Shown: piece after piece, positions 42,901 through 56,560 of the stretch
How positions within the stretch are numbered: position 1 is the first letter of the stretch
Layout of the letters: the number at the start of each line of letters is the position of its first letter
Origin: Gnetum montanum
Taxonomy: Eukaryota > Streptophyta > Gnetopsida > Gnetales > Gnetaceae
Assembly (NCBI GenBank): GCA_015680685.1
Contig: MNCI01003605.1
Coordinates: 222,123-286,122, forward strand
DNA length: 64,000 nucleotides
Direction of reading: 5' to 3'
Position numbers and translations under genes: made by a program
Notes under the pieces: model-generated
The model's database searches: none
What the model saw: the letters and a program-made list of their open reading frames with translations, nothing else
What the model was told of the DNA's origin: nothing

Positions 42901-44979
42901 GTAAAGCTATCATCCACATAAGTTTTTGAGGGCTTTATAGGACTTTTGGTTTAGAAGAATGGTCTTTTTTGGGATTTGGATTTCAAAACACTTGACTAAG
43001 AAGCCAACTATAAGTTAATAGCCTTGGTAATGTTACATCATTGCTGCTATGTTGGAATTTCATCTTGCATTGATGGAGCCAATGGTTATTGGGCTAAGGG
43101 TGGAGGAACATGTGTAGAAGGATGACAAGGGTAATGAGGATATGGGGATTCTCCTCTTGGAGATGGAGATTAAGCCCTATAGTACTTAGAAGGATAGTGG
43201 TGATGCTAAAAGGAAGTGTGACTAGAAGAGTGATGGAGAGAAATGGGCTTCTAAACATAGTATCCATATGGATCAAGCTATTTGTAAGGCTATTTCTACC
43301 TTGGTGCTAACATCCCCCATGACTATGGGTGTTGCCACTAATGATTTTGATCAAAGTGTTGTGGTGGAGCTTCACTTATGTAATAAGCTTATTGCTAGTC
43401 AAACTACCTTAGATTGCCTTGAGTATAAGGCAACCTTTTAGGTTCTTACCTTCTTACTAGTGTAGAATTTAAAGCATACATCCCAGACTGTTGCAAGTGT
43501 GATACAGTAAAGTAAAATCCCTTAATATGTTCATATTGGTAGATGTCACACGCACCACCATCATCTATTTCAGTTTCTACAACCTCCTCTACTACAATAG
43601 CCTTGTCCTTGCTTCTTTGGTAGATACATTCAACTTCCTTCCTTCTCCTATGATCACGATTACTACTTTGCTCTTTGGATTCCTCTACTATTTTTAGAGT
43701 AGTTTGAAATATTTCATCCAAAAGTGTCCCACATTTTTTTGACCTTAGCTAAAATATTAGAAATGGATTTCTAAATTAGCAAGTTCTTTCATTGCACCAC
43801 CTCATCAAGTGGTGCCTCCTCCTCATTATCATAGAACCAGACTTCCTTTTTTCTAATGGAAGTATGTTAGTTGTATTTCTTCACACATTCTCCTTTTCTC
43901 AACTCTCCTTTTTCCTAGGCTACTTGCTCAATCAACCTCTAGATCTAATGGGCTCTTAATTCTAACAATCTTCCTTGCACATAGACCCTAAGAGTTCTTT
44001 GCATTTCTAATCAAAGCCCATCTATGATATGGAAAAGCTACTCCATTTGAGAATAACCATTGCTAGGACATCTATGAAAAAGGGAATAATACTAATCCAT
44101 AGTTGTGTCCAAGGGTTCATGAGTTTTTTATTTTGAATCTTTGATTTACTTCCTCAAGTTAGACAGTCAAGAGTACATCTGATACTTGTCATTGAACAAC
44201 TCAAGCATCATACTTCATCTATGGATTAATTCTAGCTCCAAAGATCAATACCAAATTTTTACTTCTTTAATGAGTATCCATGCAAATAGCTTAAGTTTTT
44301 GTCATTTTTTCTTCATATTTTGTAAGTTACAAACATCATGAAAGGCTTGAAGATGATTTTGCAAATATGAATTGTATCCAACCACTATATTCTACTATCT
44401 TTCACATGCCTAGTTGGAATTCTCACTACCTCTACAATATTTATCATGTTTCAAGTTATAAGGAAATGTTTAGCATAGTCATGGCCTCAGTGGTGACCAT
44501 GGTACCTATGATATCCATTGCTATCCATTCTTTCATGATGGTGGAACTCCCTTGATTATCCATGCCCCTGATCTTGATTGCTCCAATAGGCCCTATGATC
44601 ATCTCGATTCCATTGATTACCTCCATTATGGTCACATCTTTTATGACTTTAGTTGAAGCTAGATGAGGAAAAAGAGGATGATGAAGATGAAGAGGAAAAA
44701 GGACTAACATCACCATAGCACCTGCCACTTCATCTTTAGTAGTTAGGACCATGATCATCATTAAGATGTCTATCCTTGTCCTTGCCATGACTCTCATCTT
44801 TAGATCCCCCATGATCATGAAACACATTCTTACCTAAACTAGGATTCTTTACAGTTGATTGTAAGTTTTGGATCAATCCCCCTTTTTCAAAACCAAGGGG
44901 AGGAAATCCAGTGAACTAAGAACCCTCATAGAAGGGATCCTTACTATCTTTATATCCCAATAGGAATAAAGGATTATTA
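42900..44979 (-). pseudogene. gag of element H, degraded and cut by F
   Basis: The C-terminal charged region and the motif CDIYQYEHIKGFYFTVSHLQ are readable at 43721-43446, as in B and D. A low-complexity region around 44827-44456 corresponds to the S/N/H-rich block of B and D. The 5' end is separated by the F insertion at 44980. Confidence 0.75.
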
Positions 44980-47226
44980 TGAAACACCATAAATTTCAGA
45001 ACTCTCACAATTCAAAAGTCCCAAAATTTAAGCAAAGATCTTTGCAAGCATGATGTCATGATGGAATGTGTAGATGACATGGCACCCTGGAAGTCCGAAT
45101 GCTTACAATGTTGATTCTGAGCTTGCCTATCAACCTCTGTAGCATAGTCAACGTGGCACCCAGCCACAAGGCTAGTTTGCATGAAAGAGGCACCAAGGGT
45201 AGATCATATAGTCCAGCAAAGTTTCTATCCCCCGGGCTAATAGGTTTTCTACACCCTCTAGCCTACCCAAATTGACATTTGACCTAGCTAACGGTCTACA
45301 TAGGGACCATGCTAGGAGCTGTTGAAAGTGTTCAAGATGAGCAAAATAGTTCAACAAGTTTTCTAACTGCGAGACCTGCTATGCTGCATAGCGTAGTAGG
45401 CCTTGAGAAGACTAATTGAGTAGAAAAGATGCAGATTGATAATGACTCAATCCCTTAGGATATCTGACCTACTTCATCCTTGATGCATGAGCAACATAAT
45501 GTAGAAAAATGTGGCAAGTTTTTTCAAAAATCATTTCAATTTGAGTGCTATGCTACGTAGCGTAGCACAATGTAATAGGAATGCACTTTGACAATACTCC
45601 TACTCAGATGGCTCTGATGGAGTAAGCACATTTTCCCATGCTTCAACTATCAAGTAGGTTTTCTTTACTAACACACTAGGACATAACTAACATCCCATGA
45701 TAAAAAAATTGCAAGAGTAAGTCAGAATTTAGACCAAATTAGGTGCTATACAATGCTACACTATGCAGCATAGTAAGGATAGAATGGACGAAGGTCCTCT
45801 ACCAAGTGGTTCCAGCAAGAGGATTGCACTTGTCTACACTTCGGCCTCCAAAACTACCTGTCCCACTTCACACTAGGGCCCCAAGAAAATTTTCTTAACA
45901 AGACATTGTAGATTAGATAGGAATTCATGTCACACTGGCTGCTACGCTACATAGCGTAGCACAATGTAGCAGGGATACCAAACACCAAAGTGTCCCAGGG
46001 ATGAACTTTGTAGGTCCTAGGACCTTTCAGCATGAAAGACAGGGTTGTAGTTGCTTACCTAGCTAGGCCTCAAAAAGGTATTCCCAACTTTTAGGAAAGA
46101 TTTCTTTCAAGAACTAGCAGTTATGTTACACAGTGTAGCATAGCATAGCATGCATGTGTTAACACTATGCCGATATGCTGGATAGCATAAAAAGTGTAAC
46201 ACTTGCATGGAAGCCCCAAGACATCTTTGGTAGCCCCAGAGCTTATTGGCAACAGTCACTTCTATCTTGACATTTCTTCAATGGACAAGATTAGCAAGTT
46301 TGCTTTTGTTTTGCACCCCCTGACTATCACCAAAGTTGTCTCTACGCTTGACCTTGCTCGCTAGAGTAGGGAAGATGTAGTCCTAGAGCACAAGCTCTAC
46401 TTTGCATTCATTGTTGCCATTTTTGATAACAAACATGGCAGTTTATTGGATTTTAGAACATGTAGCTTGAATGGTAAGGTCATAATATAGCAAGCTTCAT
46501 CACATTGTAGTGTAGCACACCAGTGTGACACTACAACATAGCATCACACAACATCATGGCCAAGTCATGTTTGTAATCTATGGGACCCAAGACACATGGC
46601 ATCCAAACCACATTTTCTCCTACTTCTAGCCCAATAAATACCTCAAAAAATGATGTTCAAGGGGTTGGCTTCTTTAAGTGTTGTTGGCTATTTTGCATCA
46701 TTGGCTTTTGGAATCATCTTTCCTATGATTAGCATTTGACACTCTTGGCATTTTGGCTTCCTGGTGATTAGCTTTGGTCAAGAGACTAGAAAGCAAAAGG
46801 TCCTTGTTAGCAAGCTATTGATAGCAATTCAAGGAGTTGTGACCATACCACTTCGTTACAAGTTGTGCCTATCCACACTGCACATCAATTGTACATCTTT
46901 AGCCAAGAAAAGTTTAGATCCCCTGATCTTGGGATGGTGAACCTTCTTACTCAAGCCTGTTTCATTTTGTTTTGCTATTATCGTGTTTTGCAGTATTTTC
47001 CATCAGTTTATGCTTATTTATCATCATTTAACTTGCACGTAACATCTTTAAAAAAAACGTTTACAGAAGGTTATTGTACACCAATTAAGTCCCTATTTAA
47101 TCGACCAGACCATTCAGGGTACCCCTCTTTCATTTACTCTAGCATGACCCTTGCACAGATCTGGGGATAGGTTGTGCACTTGGTGACCTCTCAGTGTTCC
47201 AACCACCGATGTTTTTGGTCGCTATA
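44980..47226 (+). repeat. 5' LTR of element F
   Basis: Its first kilobase aligns with 62928-64000: for example AACACCATAAATTT at the start, GATGACATGGCACCC, and ATGCATGAGCAACATAA. It starts TGAAACACC and ends near CTATA before the primer-binding site. It contains at least five GCTAxGCTACxTAGCGTAGC-type palindromes at 45378, 45547, about 45751, 45941 and about 46125. A possible TATA box, CCCAATAAATACC, is near 46629. Short reading frames within it are not genes. Confidence 0.85.
45378..46160. promoter_or_regulatory. Cluster of 20-bp palindromes in the F LTR
   Basis: Near-perfect copies of the palindrome GCTACGCTACGTAGCGTAGC, the best at 45547-45566 and 45941-45960. Differences are mostly C-to-T or G-to-A. 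Matching units occur in the 3' LTR (63496, 63702, 63903) and between protease and RT (53636, 55790-56560). Confidence 0.7.
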
Positions 47227-47232
47227 GTTTTT

Positions 47233-47248
47233 TGCAGTAGAAGGAGGG
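47233..47248 (+). other. Primer-binding site of element F
   Basis: TGCAGTAGAAGGAGGG aligns with the E site TGGTGCTAGAAGGAGGG and follows the same GTTTTxT spacer. It is decayed at its 5' side. Confidence 0.5.
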
Positions 47249-47605
47249 ATCTTTATGCCCTTTCTGCATATCATGGGTAATCTTGCACGCTATCTGTACC
47301 TTATCACCTACTAGTGTAGACGTGACACACTTCTGGTTGTTTACGTAGCATGTGGTGCAAACTGGTCACAGCAATGATTCCTTTGGAACCTGGTAGGATG
47401 AAAGCCTCTGATCACTACCGTACTGCATTTACTTTGTTGACTATGCTATGCTACCTACATCTTGTGTGGTGTAGTGAATCCCTTAGCATAACAGTCCTGC
47501 TTAGCATAGTAGGTGTAGCAGTGAAGGAAGCCAACTTCCAACACTCCCTAGCATATCTAGTTCCAGCCTCTCTCTTCTCTAAAGTTTTCCTTGTATGACA
47601 AGAAA

Positions 47606-50455
47606 ATGATTCTTGCAACCACTTCTATTCCCACCTCAGACCTAGAGGCACCTTACTTTGTCCAACATGTAATAGGTCCCAAGCAATCGCCCAGCCTAGT
47701 GCTGGCACCACGACAATCACTTAGGCTATGGCACCTATCACCTGAGCACTTAGCATAAGACATAGAGCGATACAACTTCCTCTGTCCAAAATTCCAAGCT
47801 AATCTACCCTTAGATTGTTAGGAACTCAAGGATAAACATAACTTCAAGTTCCTCCACTAGAATGGGAGGAAGTCCATCCCTGCTCCTAATGTCACCATCC
47901 CTTTGACTAAAGCATATCAACGGGTGTTAAACCAGTTGATGCGAGTGAGTAGGTCTAGGGAATGGAACACAACATCCAATTATAATGAAGCATTCTAGGA
48001 TGGGCAAGAGGAGGTAGACTTCCACTTTGAAGGTCGTGGCCAAACCTACACCATGACCATCCCTTTAACTACTATCTTTCGATCGAACTCGCTCCTTACT
48101 TCTACCCCATACATTGTTGCCACAACCCTATCATAGCCTACATCCTCTTCAATAGTGGGTAGTCACTTAACATTTTCAGCATACCAATAAGTCAGCCCTT
48201 CAACTTCTTCCCCAATCACCCTCCCTTCCCATTCTATCCCAACATCATACCGAATGTCAGTCATAGCTATGCTACCATACATGGATACTCTACCTACGAC
48301 ACAATCCCACATAAGTTCTGCTCATGTTCCCTCATCTGCACCCATTCCACCATTAGTAGTAGATCCACTCTCAATAGCGTGATGGGTGCCAACCACTTCT
48401 TTCCCTACTACGAAACCCTCTCTAATGTCACATTATGTACAACACCAAGTGTACCATGTCCTTCAAGTGGTGCAACCAAACACAGAATTATAGGTAGCTC
48501 TACCAACCGAGCAAGCAGCGAACCCCATGATACCACCAATGGCTACTACCCCAACAACATCATCCAATGGGTGGTGGACCACCCAGGCAACACCACTTAC
48601 TAAACTGGTCCCAACAACGCCCCCCATGGGACAGGTCACTACCCTTACAACACCACCAATGATGGTTGCTCTTGCAGCCCCACAACCATCTGCAACATCT
48701 CTAGGTTTAGATTAAGCCTTTCAACTCATCTAAACACTCATTGAGGAAATCTAATAGCTTAAAGCTACCAGTTCTAACACCATGTAGGTCATGGAATTTT
48801 ATCATGATGACCCTATCATCCTAGTAGTGCCTATGCTTATGCTGCCTCCCAAGGTGCCACTTCCCCAATTTACAAAATATAATAGGGAGGGTGATCCAAA
48901 TGTGCATTTGATGACCTTCAGGTCCAAATCCCTACTACTACAACCATGGACACACACCATCATCCATGTAGTTCCCATGTCTTTGATAGGAAAAGCTCTG
49001 GATTGGTACTGCACACTCGCATGTGCCTCCATTTCAACCCTAGAAGAGCTGCTAAGTTAGTTCATGACCCACTTCAAGTACAACCTAGAATCGGAGGTCA
49101 CACTAGACTACTCATGACTATCAAGTAGGCCCTACTAGAATCCATGTAGAGATTTATACAGTGATGGAGTACAACCTTGAATGAGATACATGATCCTATC
49201 ACTAAGGCCCACTTGTTGGCCATCTTCAAGGAAGCAGTAAATGACTTCATTAAGTCTAAGCTCTATTACCTAGCTCTACACTCCCTTAGCTAAGCCTTTG
49301 CTCAGACCAAGAGCATCCAGGACATAGCTGAAGCTAGCAAGGACTCAGTGTATGTCACATACAAAAACACACATATCAAGAAAGACAAAGAGAAGGGTAA
49401 GGCCGCAACAACCATAGTGGCCATTGTGGCCAACGAGACTAAGCCAAACAAAAGCAACAACAAGAAGTTGGTCATAGCACTGAATGCCACACTTAGTTCA
49501 AGCAACACTAGTTAGCCCTTAACATGAGCACCTAAGGTGCCAACCCAGCCTAGGCTCAACTTTGAGTGCAAAGATCACTCGAAGTATATCCCCTTACCCA
49601 TTAAGCCTTCGAAACTTCTGAAGTAACTGTTAGGAGATGGGTGTATATAATAGAAATGAATGTTGAAGGAAGCAATCAAATGTTATCAATGATACTACGA
49701 AGTTCTTAGGAACTCCTCCTTGGCTACATCCAATGATCCACTAGTCCCAAAGAATTTCAGGTTGGAACATTTCTATGACTATCACCAACTATGTGGTCAT
49801 GATACAAACTACTGTTTAGCATTGAAAGATGATATTCAATGCATGATTGATTAGGGCAAGCTGGTTCTAGTCAACAGTAGTCTCATTCACCCCAAAAATT
49901 AATCAATGCATGTTTACAAAGACCCCCTAAATGCCAACAATGTGGGGTATATCATCAATGTTATTGGCATTGATGGTAATCCATAACCATCACATCAAAT
50001 ATTTGTGATGTGTGTGCCTTCTTGTAACACAAAAAAAATCACAAAAGCAACATTATAGCAACCTCTTGTCCTTGGAGTTCCTCATCAGACATCCATCACT
50101 GCTCCCTTTGTGCTCAAAGTTGCACTACTGCCCACGCCAACACAACAGGTACCATTTATCATTAAGGTGCCAAAACATCCAAGCTCCTCTACCACATAAA
50201 GTTAGGAAACAAACACTACACTGCAACCTCCCCATTTGAAAAAATGGGAAGAGTGTTCAGCAAACAAGATGGCTAAGAAATGCACCATGTTAGATCCCCC
50301 CAAGCCTACTCCCTTGGACTCAATTCCCATGGCCCCTTCTTCATCAACAACTGATGATAATGCATGCACGCAATCATCACTTACCTGCCTAAGAAAGCCT
50401 AGTTCTCAACCTGGAACTACCCCCCCACCCCTCAGGAGATCCATCTTTTAGGACA
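47606..50455 (+). pseudogene. gag of element F, degraded
   Basis: The start at ATG 47606 aligns with E. RYNFLCPKFQANLP near 47770 is followed by a proline/threonine-rich stretch to 48720. The gag core is at 48790-49100: MEFYHDDPIILVVPMLMLPP, FTKYNREGDPNVHLMTF and SLIGKALDWYCTLA. A lysine-rich region and the zinc-knuckle-like FYDYHQLCGHDTNYC near 49770-49815 follow. The tail is proline-rich (50240-50450). It has several frameshifts. Confidence 0.8.
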
Positions 50456-50555
50456 AATAGAGGAGGAAAGGGGTAGAAAACAACAAGATGGTAGGTAGGA
50501 CCTTCTCAACATCCTTACATAAGTTAAACAGTTCCTAAAATAGAAAAATACAACT

Positions 50556-51330
50556 TTGAGCCTGTATTACTTGATAATGACTTCCATAGTGCATTGCGAG
50601 GCCATGGTTTTCATGTTAACATCCATCCTAGTTGACAAAAACATGTTGGCCAAAGAGAAAGTAATCCATGCTATCATGATTCCCTCTAAGGCCAAAGAAC
50701 CATGGCTAGCTCAGTTGACATTTCACAATAAGTCCATTAAGGATGATCCTGAAAAGGATCAGGTGACAACAGCATCCATTTTTATCACAATTCAAGTCAA
50801 CCAGTACAAGATCCAAAGGGTACATGTTGATGATGAGGCTACTACCAATTTCATTCCATTTCCCATAGTGTACAAACTGGGCTTGGTTGATCAAATCAAG
50901 CCCACGGTAACTTTGTGTCTGAAATCGTTCAATGGGGCATGCGTAGTGGTAAAAGGAATTGTTCACATTAATTTTGTGGTAAGGGACCAGTTCCTTACAA
51001 GCACAATCTTCATCATGGTAGAAGAGATGCCCGGGTTCAACCTAATCTTGGGGAGGTCATGGTTAGTCTAATTAAGGATTGTCTCTTCACTGATACATCA
51101 AGAAATCTACAGTGATGAAGCAGTTGCCCAAGCTATAAACAACGTTGACATGGAGCAGGGCTTGGAGATAGTAATCTCTAAGAACAAAGCATCTATTCAC
51201 ACTGAAACCCCTTGTTTGACTTAAGAGCTAGCCAAAAACACCAACTCAGATAAAGAAACTACATGGGCCAAGTTGCCTTTCTAGGCGGTAAACAATGACA
51301 CAGAAGAATACGACAACAAAGACTCTTGAC
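50556..51330 (+). pseudogene. Protease of element F
   Basis: The longest intact stretch is 50556-51071. Blocks in order: AKEPWLAQLTFHNKSIKDDP, TTASIFITIQVNQYKIQRVH, VDDEATTNFIPFPIVYKLGL, KGIVHINFVVRDQFLTSTIF and FNLILGRSWLV. As in E, the place of the catalytic triad reads VDDEA. A less conserved tail goes on to about 51330. Confidence 0.85.
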
Positions 51331-51619
51331 CATATGCTTCACCTAGCCCATGATGGGTTAGAAAACAATTGCATAATTATAAATTACCTCTAGTTCAACT
51401 GCATAAATGCTTGGCTTCATATCTCCTTCCATCTTAGTTTTAGCATCATGTTCACTATTTGCATTATATTCATTTTTTTGAATTACAATCATTGTTTACA
51501 TTATTTCAATTCTTTGCATCATGTCTACTATTCGCATTTACCTCATGTCTACTATTTACATTATGTCCACCATTTACATCATGGCTGTTACTCACATTAA
51601 TTAAACCATTGTCTTGGCC

Positions 51620-51870
51620 CAAAATGATCTTAAACTACTGTAATGGCTTGAAATGACCTTAAACTACTACAATGGCCCAAAACGGCCTAAAACAAGTACA
51701 GCCTGAAATGGCCTAAAACTAGCAACATTATTTCCTTAAAACAAACATAACAAGAAAACAAAAATAAAACAAATCATCATGGAGTGATGGCCTAAAATGG
51801 CCTTAAACTATGGTCGCGACATGAAATGGCCTTAAACTACAACAAGGGGCCCATAAAGGACCTAAAGACA
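51620..51870. repeat. Short tandem repeats after the F protease
   Basis: Repeats of AATGGCCTTAAACTAC and AATGGCCTAAAAC, spaced about 25-45 bp. The same core word forms the E minisatellite and the blocks at 57160-57440 and 61050-61500. Confidence 0.75.
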
Positions 51871-52049
51871 TTAATAAATAAACTTTTCAATTAAAAATTA
51901 ATTAGCCAAAACAAAATGAAATAATTGTCTCATGTTTTAATTTTCATTCAATTTCAGTCCATACAATAATGTTTACAAAAAAATTAAATTAAAAAAATAG
52001 AAATCTTTTGCTGCCATACTATGAATCTTTGCCAGCTTCATCATTTCCT

Positions 52050-55000
52050 ATTTCACTAGGTCCTACGTCTCAATTTGGATCCTGCATAAGGCAAAAAATA
52101 AAACAATGAACCAAAACTACAACAAAGGCTCTCATAAAATAAACTATGACAAAACAAAATGTGACTAACTCGAGATGGCCCCATGTCCATTTTAGAGGGT
52201 ATCCTATCCATGCCATCCACAAGACGTTGCAGGATCTCCTCCTCTATGAGGTTGGTCCAATTCCCCTCTCCCAAATTATCACTTGCCACAACCTTCCCTT
52301 TTTTCATATCTGTCCATCTAGGTGATCATGGGGAAAAGGTGGTGGTGGTGGTCTCCTTAGCAGGTAGGCTCATTTCCCTTTCAAGAGACTCATTGACCAT
52401 CACCTATTGCATGAACTTCTCATAGGCCCTAGAAGTGCCAATGACATCAAGGAATAGCTTATGGGTATGCAACTCAATAGAAGCATCCCAATATTGTTTA
52501 AGATAGGTGGCACATTCCATTTTATACATATGCTTATGGTTCTTTTGTGCATGTCCCCATTCATAAACCTTTGCACTATAATCCTTCCAATCTTGGTTTT
52601 TCTAGGTAAGAAGGTCCATCTACATGTGTTGTTCTATGATCTTGCGAGTGATCTCATTCTTACTTCATATGGATGTCTAATATCTTGCATAGTAAATAAC
52701 AATTTTACACTAGCTATCATCATGAGTGTCACAAGCCAAAAAAAATTCATTCCTAAACCGAAGGTCCCCTAACTCAATGGTTAGGTTGTCCTTCTCTTTC
52801 TCAAGTTTCTATACCCTCTTCCAGAGGTCCTCATTCACACGCCTACACTCCTATAAGGAGCATGTTGAGTACAATGGACATTTACTTATTTCATCGTATA
52901 TGTGACGAGGTACCTTGGCTATCTCTGGCGAAAGTTCAAGCACAACGTCGACATCAATAGCTTTCCTAGGATCCCACTTGAGATGAGAGGCTACCAATCA
53001 TACATCGGAGAGCATTAGTCACAGTGACGTAGCAAAAACACAACAATGTAGAGAGCCTAACGTAGCAACTCCAACATACCTATCTTATGATTGATCTGCT
53101 TAAGTTGATCAATCATGTCATCGACCACCCCCTCCATAAAGGTAAATTTATCAGGGGTCTCTATCCATGGTTAGAGACAAATTGAGGAAAAAGGGTCAAG
53201 GGCATCAACAGTGGTTTCTGCTACATAAGAAAACATGTTAGCAATGATGGAGAGGACAAAAAAAAAATCTTATGAAAAACATAAATGATAGTGTAAAGCT
53301 CCTACCCAGCAAACCCTTAGAGGTGATAGTGGGAGGATCACCCATCGACACACTATCAAGAAAGTGATCAAACTCACTAGTATCAAATTGCAGCCCCTGT
53401 ACTTCCAGCTAACTCAAAAGTGTGGCAACATCCTCAATAGTCATGTGCCCCTCAGGCACTAAGGTATACTCCTCAAAAAGGTCATTGGTAGCTGGGGCCT
53501 CTTCTTTTGCTGTCAGGGCCTCTTCTTCCTCTTCTTCAATGGGCACCCCTGCTTCAAGGACCAAAATCTCTTCTTCATTCTCTTTTGATAAACATGTTCA
53601 AAGTAAGTAGAATATTCCAACGAAAATAGGTGCTACATTGTGCTACACTACACAGTGTAGCATAGTGTCATAGGTGCTATGCTAACAAAATAATTGGATA
53701 CACTTACCAACTGAGGGTTGCACTTTACGAACTTTGATTTGTAGCTTTTTCCCCCTCTCTTCATTTGTATGGGGAGGTTCTTCTATAGGATGACACTTTT
53801 TACACTGTAGCCTTGTCTTCATAGTTTCTACAATGAGGCATGTCCCCCTAAACACATTTCTTGTGTTAATAGGAGGTGCCTCTCCCACATTATCCTAGGC
53901 ACGAAAGGGTCATGCCACCCAATCCCTCATTGTTATTGAAAGTGATTCCTCGATAGCTTTCAAGGGGTCCTAGGACTGGGTGGTGCAAAAAACCTAGCAA
54001 ATCCATGGCTTAAATATCTAGTTACGATCCTGTTGTGCCCAAGCACCATTTTCACAAACCATCAAGAATTTTGTGAACCATTGCAGGCAAGCTACAAAGA
54101 AGGCATAATGCACATTGAAACGGGAGTTAAACTTCTCATGAAGATTGACCATTTCAGCACATAAGCCTTCTAAAAGGTACTTGGCCTAGTTATAATGGGT
54201 TCCTTCCTCCAAGACCTCCCTCATTATCCAAGCTTGATCCACTCCAATGATTTTTCCTTGGGAGAGTAGCTTAGGGAAAGCATGGGTACAGAAGATAGGG
54301 TAAACTGTTTTGGCCATTTCTAGCTTGACCTTGTGGATGTAAATCCCCTTTCAGTCCTTGCTTGTCCCTAGCCATTCCTCAATATCCCCTTGATGGTTTG
54401 CATCTTTGCTAGATTTTTCTCCCATAGGGAGACCATTAGAAGGGATACCAAAAAGATCTGCAAATAGTTGGTTGTTAATTTCAAATACCACCTGCACATT
54501 GTGAACACGTGTGCGGAAGCAGTCAACCTTTTCGAAGAAGGAATTGGCTAGGGAAAGAATTTCTATAGCTAAAAAACTTGGATTTATAGCCAGAAATAAA
54601 TCCATGAGCCTAGCCTCCTAAATGTTGTGAACAAGGATGGCTGGGGCCCCATTGCAAAGCCAATGCTGAGTCCTCTCCACCTCCTTGTACTTGAAGAAGA
54701 GGTTGGTCTCATCATGCCTAGAGGTAATCATTGTAACCTCTTGGGATTCTCTTGTTACTACAAAATTTAGCAACAAAAATTAGCAAAGGAAAAAGCACAT
54801 CATCACTTGAACACATAAGAACAAATGCACAATTTAACATACTAGGTTTAAATGGAGTAGGAAATGGTGGAAGTTCCACTAGAACATCTTCGACAATAAG
54901 TGGTCGACGCGATACCCATTCACTATCCAACCAGCCAACTTCCTTACATTTCCAATAGAACTTGGAATACCTAGTTGGATAGGCTTTGAAATCAAGCCCA

Positions 55001-55265
55001 AGTTCTTCTATAATACTGACATGCATGATCTCGATAGAGGAGAACTCTTGTAGAGCTATTTGGGCTAGCGCTAAGGTATCTATGTTACCGTGAAGACCAT
55101 TCTCAGCAATATAAAACCTAGCAACATGCAAATATATGGTAAGAAGTTTTGACTAGCATAAGTAAAATCATATAACACGTTTAAAAAAATTTCATAGGAC
55201 TCACCTATCGACACAGTAAATGGTTCCATGTGGGTTTTGGAAGTAGGTTCCCATGTGTTGGGCAA
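52050..55265 (-). pseudogene. Antisense additional ORF in element F, degraded
   Basis: A minus-strand coding remnant of about 1000 codons, opposite to gag-pol, between protease and RT. From its N-terminus: a block near 55130-54718 with MHVARFYIAENGLHGNIDTL, KFYWKCKEVGWLD and PPFPTPFKPSMLNCAFVL; a block at 54605-54351 with NNQLFADLFGIPSNGLPM; an IDQAWIMREVLEEGTHYN-like helix near 54200; a very acidic region near 53610-53420; then a charged region with YEKFMQ and SLEREMSLPAKET to 52050. The FADLFGIPSxGLP string recalls the plant-transposon-type domain of Tat additional ORFs (inference). It could also belong to a separate nested element, but no LTRs delimit one. Confidence 0.6.
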
Positions 55266-55789
55266 TGTACAATGTGTTGTATAGATGGTACCATTTGAAT
55301 TTGGGCATGTCCCAAATCCAAATTAAGCACTGCAAGCCCCTTGGGCATTAATTTGAGCCTTCTACTCCTTCTCCCTCAATTGACCCATTAGCCATGAACT
55401 TCAGAATACCCCAATTTGTCTTGGGCAATAACTTTTTTGTAAGTACAATAGCTATTTCATCCGATAATTATGACCACATGATCACACTAAAATGACAAAG
55501 GAGGAACTCTAGGAAGTCCCATGCACCCTCCTAAAACTAGGCCTCCTGATGCCCTACCCGTGTGTGGGGAGGAGGGATGTTGGCCATAGGTTCGTTGAGG
55601 CAATATAGGACTCCTACTAGCTCAAGGACGATTAGAATGAGTTTCAACATGACCCTACATGACAAAGCACCAAACATTAGTACTATTTTCAAGTAATGAT
55701 TACTGATGTAGAGTAGCATGATCCTTCATTTACAAATTTTCCTTAAGCATGAAAAAACAAGTCTCTAATAAAATAGAGTTAAACATTGC

Positions 55790-56560
55790 ATGTAGCATAG
55801 CAAAGTGTCATACATAGCATAGCGTAGCAACTAGGCCCTGCGTAACGTAGCATAGCGAGTACACCCTACAGTGTAATAGTTACGTGCTGCACAATGTATT
55901 GTAGTAGACATGCCTTGTATAGCATAGCATAACAATTACACTTTTGCACAAGGGTGACAGTTCCATTACGCGTAGCACAGCAGGATAGTTGCACCTTATG
56001 TAGTATAGCAAAAGAGCAAGTACAATGGATGCAATAGTAAAACAAGTGTAATGATATGACAAGTGTGATAATACAACATGTATCAGACATGTAACAATGC
56101 AACAAGAAGAACACTATAATAAGCATTGCAGCGTAGCAAATTTAGCATCATAGTAGTATAATGAATTTAACAGTGTAGCAATGTTACAAGTTTAACATCA
56201 TAGTAGCATGATAGATTGCCAACTTAATAGCCTAACGGACCTACCAACATAGTAGCATAATGTAACAAGAACAAAATGTAGCAATCTAATAGCACCAATG
56301 ACCAGAACAACATGGCCTATGACAAAGAGCTCATAGTGTACCCATTGTCCTGGCCTTGCTGCATGAAAAAAAACTAGGTGAAACAAAAACACAATAAACT
56401 TCCCCTTTGCTTATGTTATGCTACACTAGGTATGTGCTATGTTTCCCTCAAAATTTGCAAACAAAAAATCCCTTCTAAGGATGATACACTATGCTGAGCG
56501 TACGCTATGCTACCCAAAACCACCCAAACCCCGGTAATAGCGTAGTGACCATTCTTAACT
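55790..56560. repeat. TAGCATAGCGTAGC-rich repeat region
   Basis: Dense degenerate copies of TAGCATAG and GCGTAGC, the half-sites of the F LTR palindrome, in the region 5' of the antisense ORF. No coding potential. Confidence 0.7.

Larger units (their letters stand above)
37337..44979 (-). mobile_element. Element H (right part): lineage-1 element with deleted pol
   Basis: Minus-strand order from the right: gag (cut by F at 44979), protease, linker, a stub of RT, a deletion to the post-integrase spacer, internal TATA block, aORF, LTR remnant. The other piece of its LTR is at 18698-18784, left of D. Its 5' LTR lies beyond F, outside the window. Confidence 0.8.

Noticed and set aside
46865-47600. 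Frames of 80-100 codons in and after the F 5' LTR
   Set aside because: They lie in the LTR and leader, have no homologue in the 3' LTR part or in E, and show no domain.
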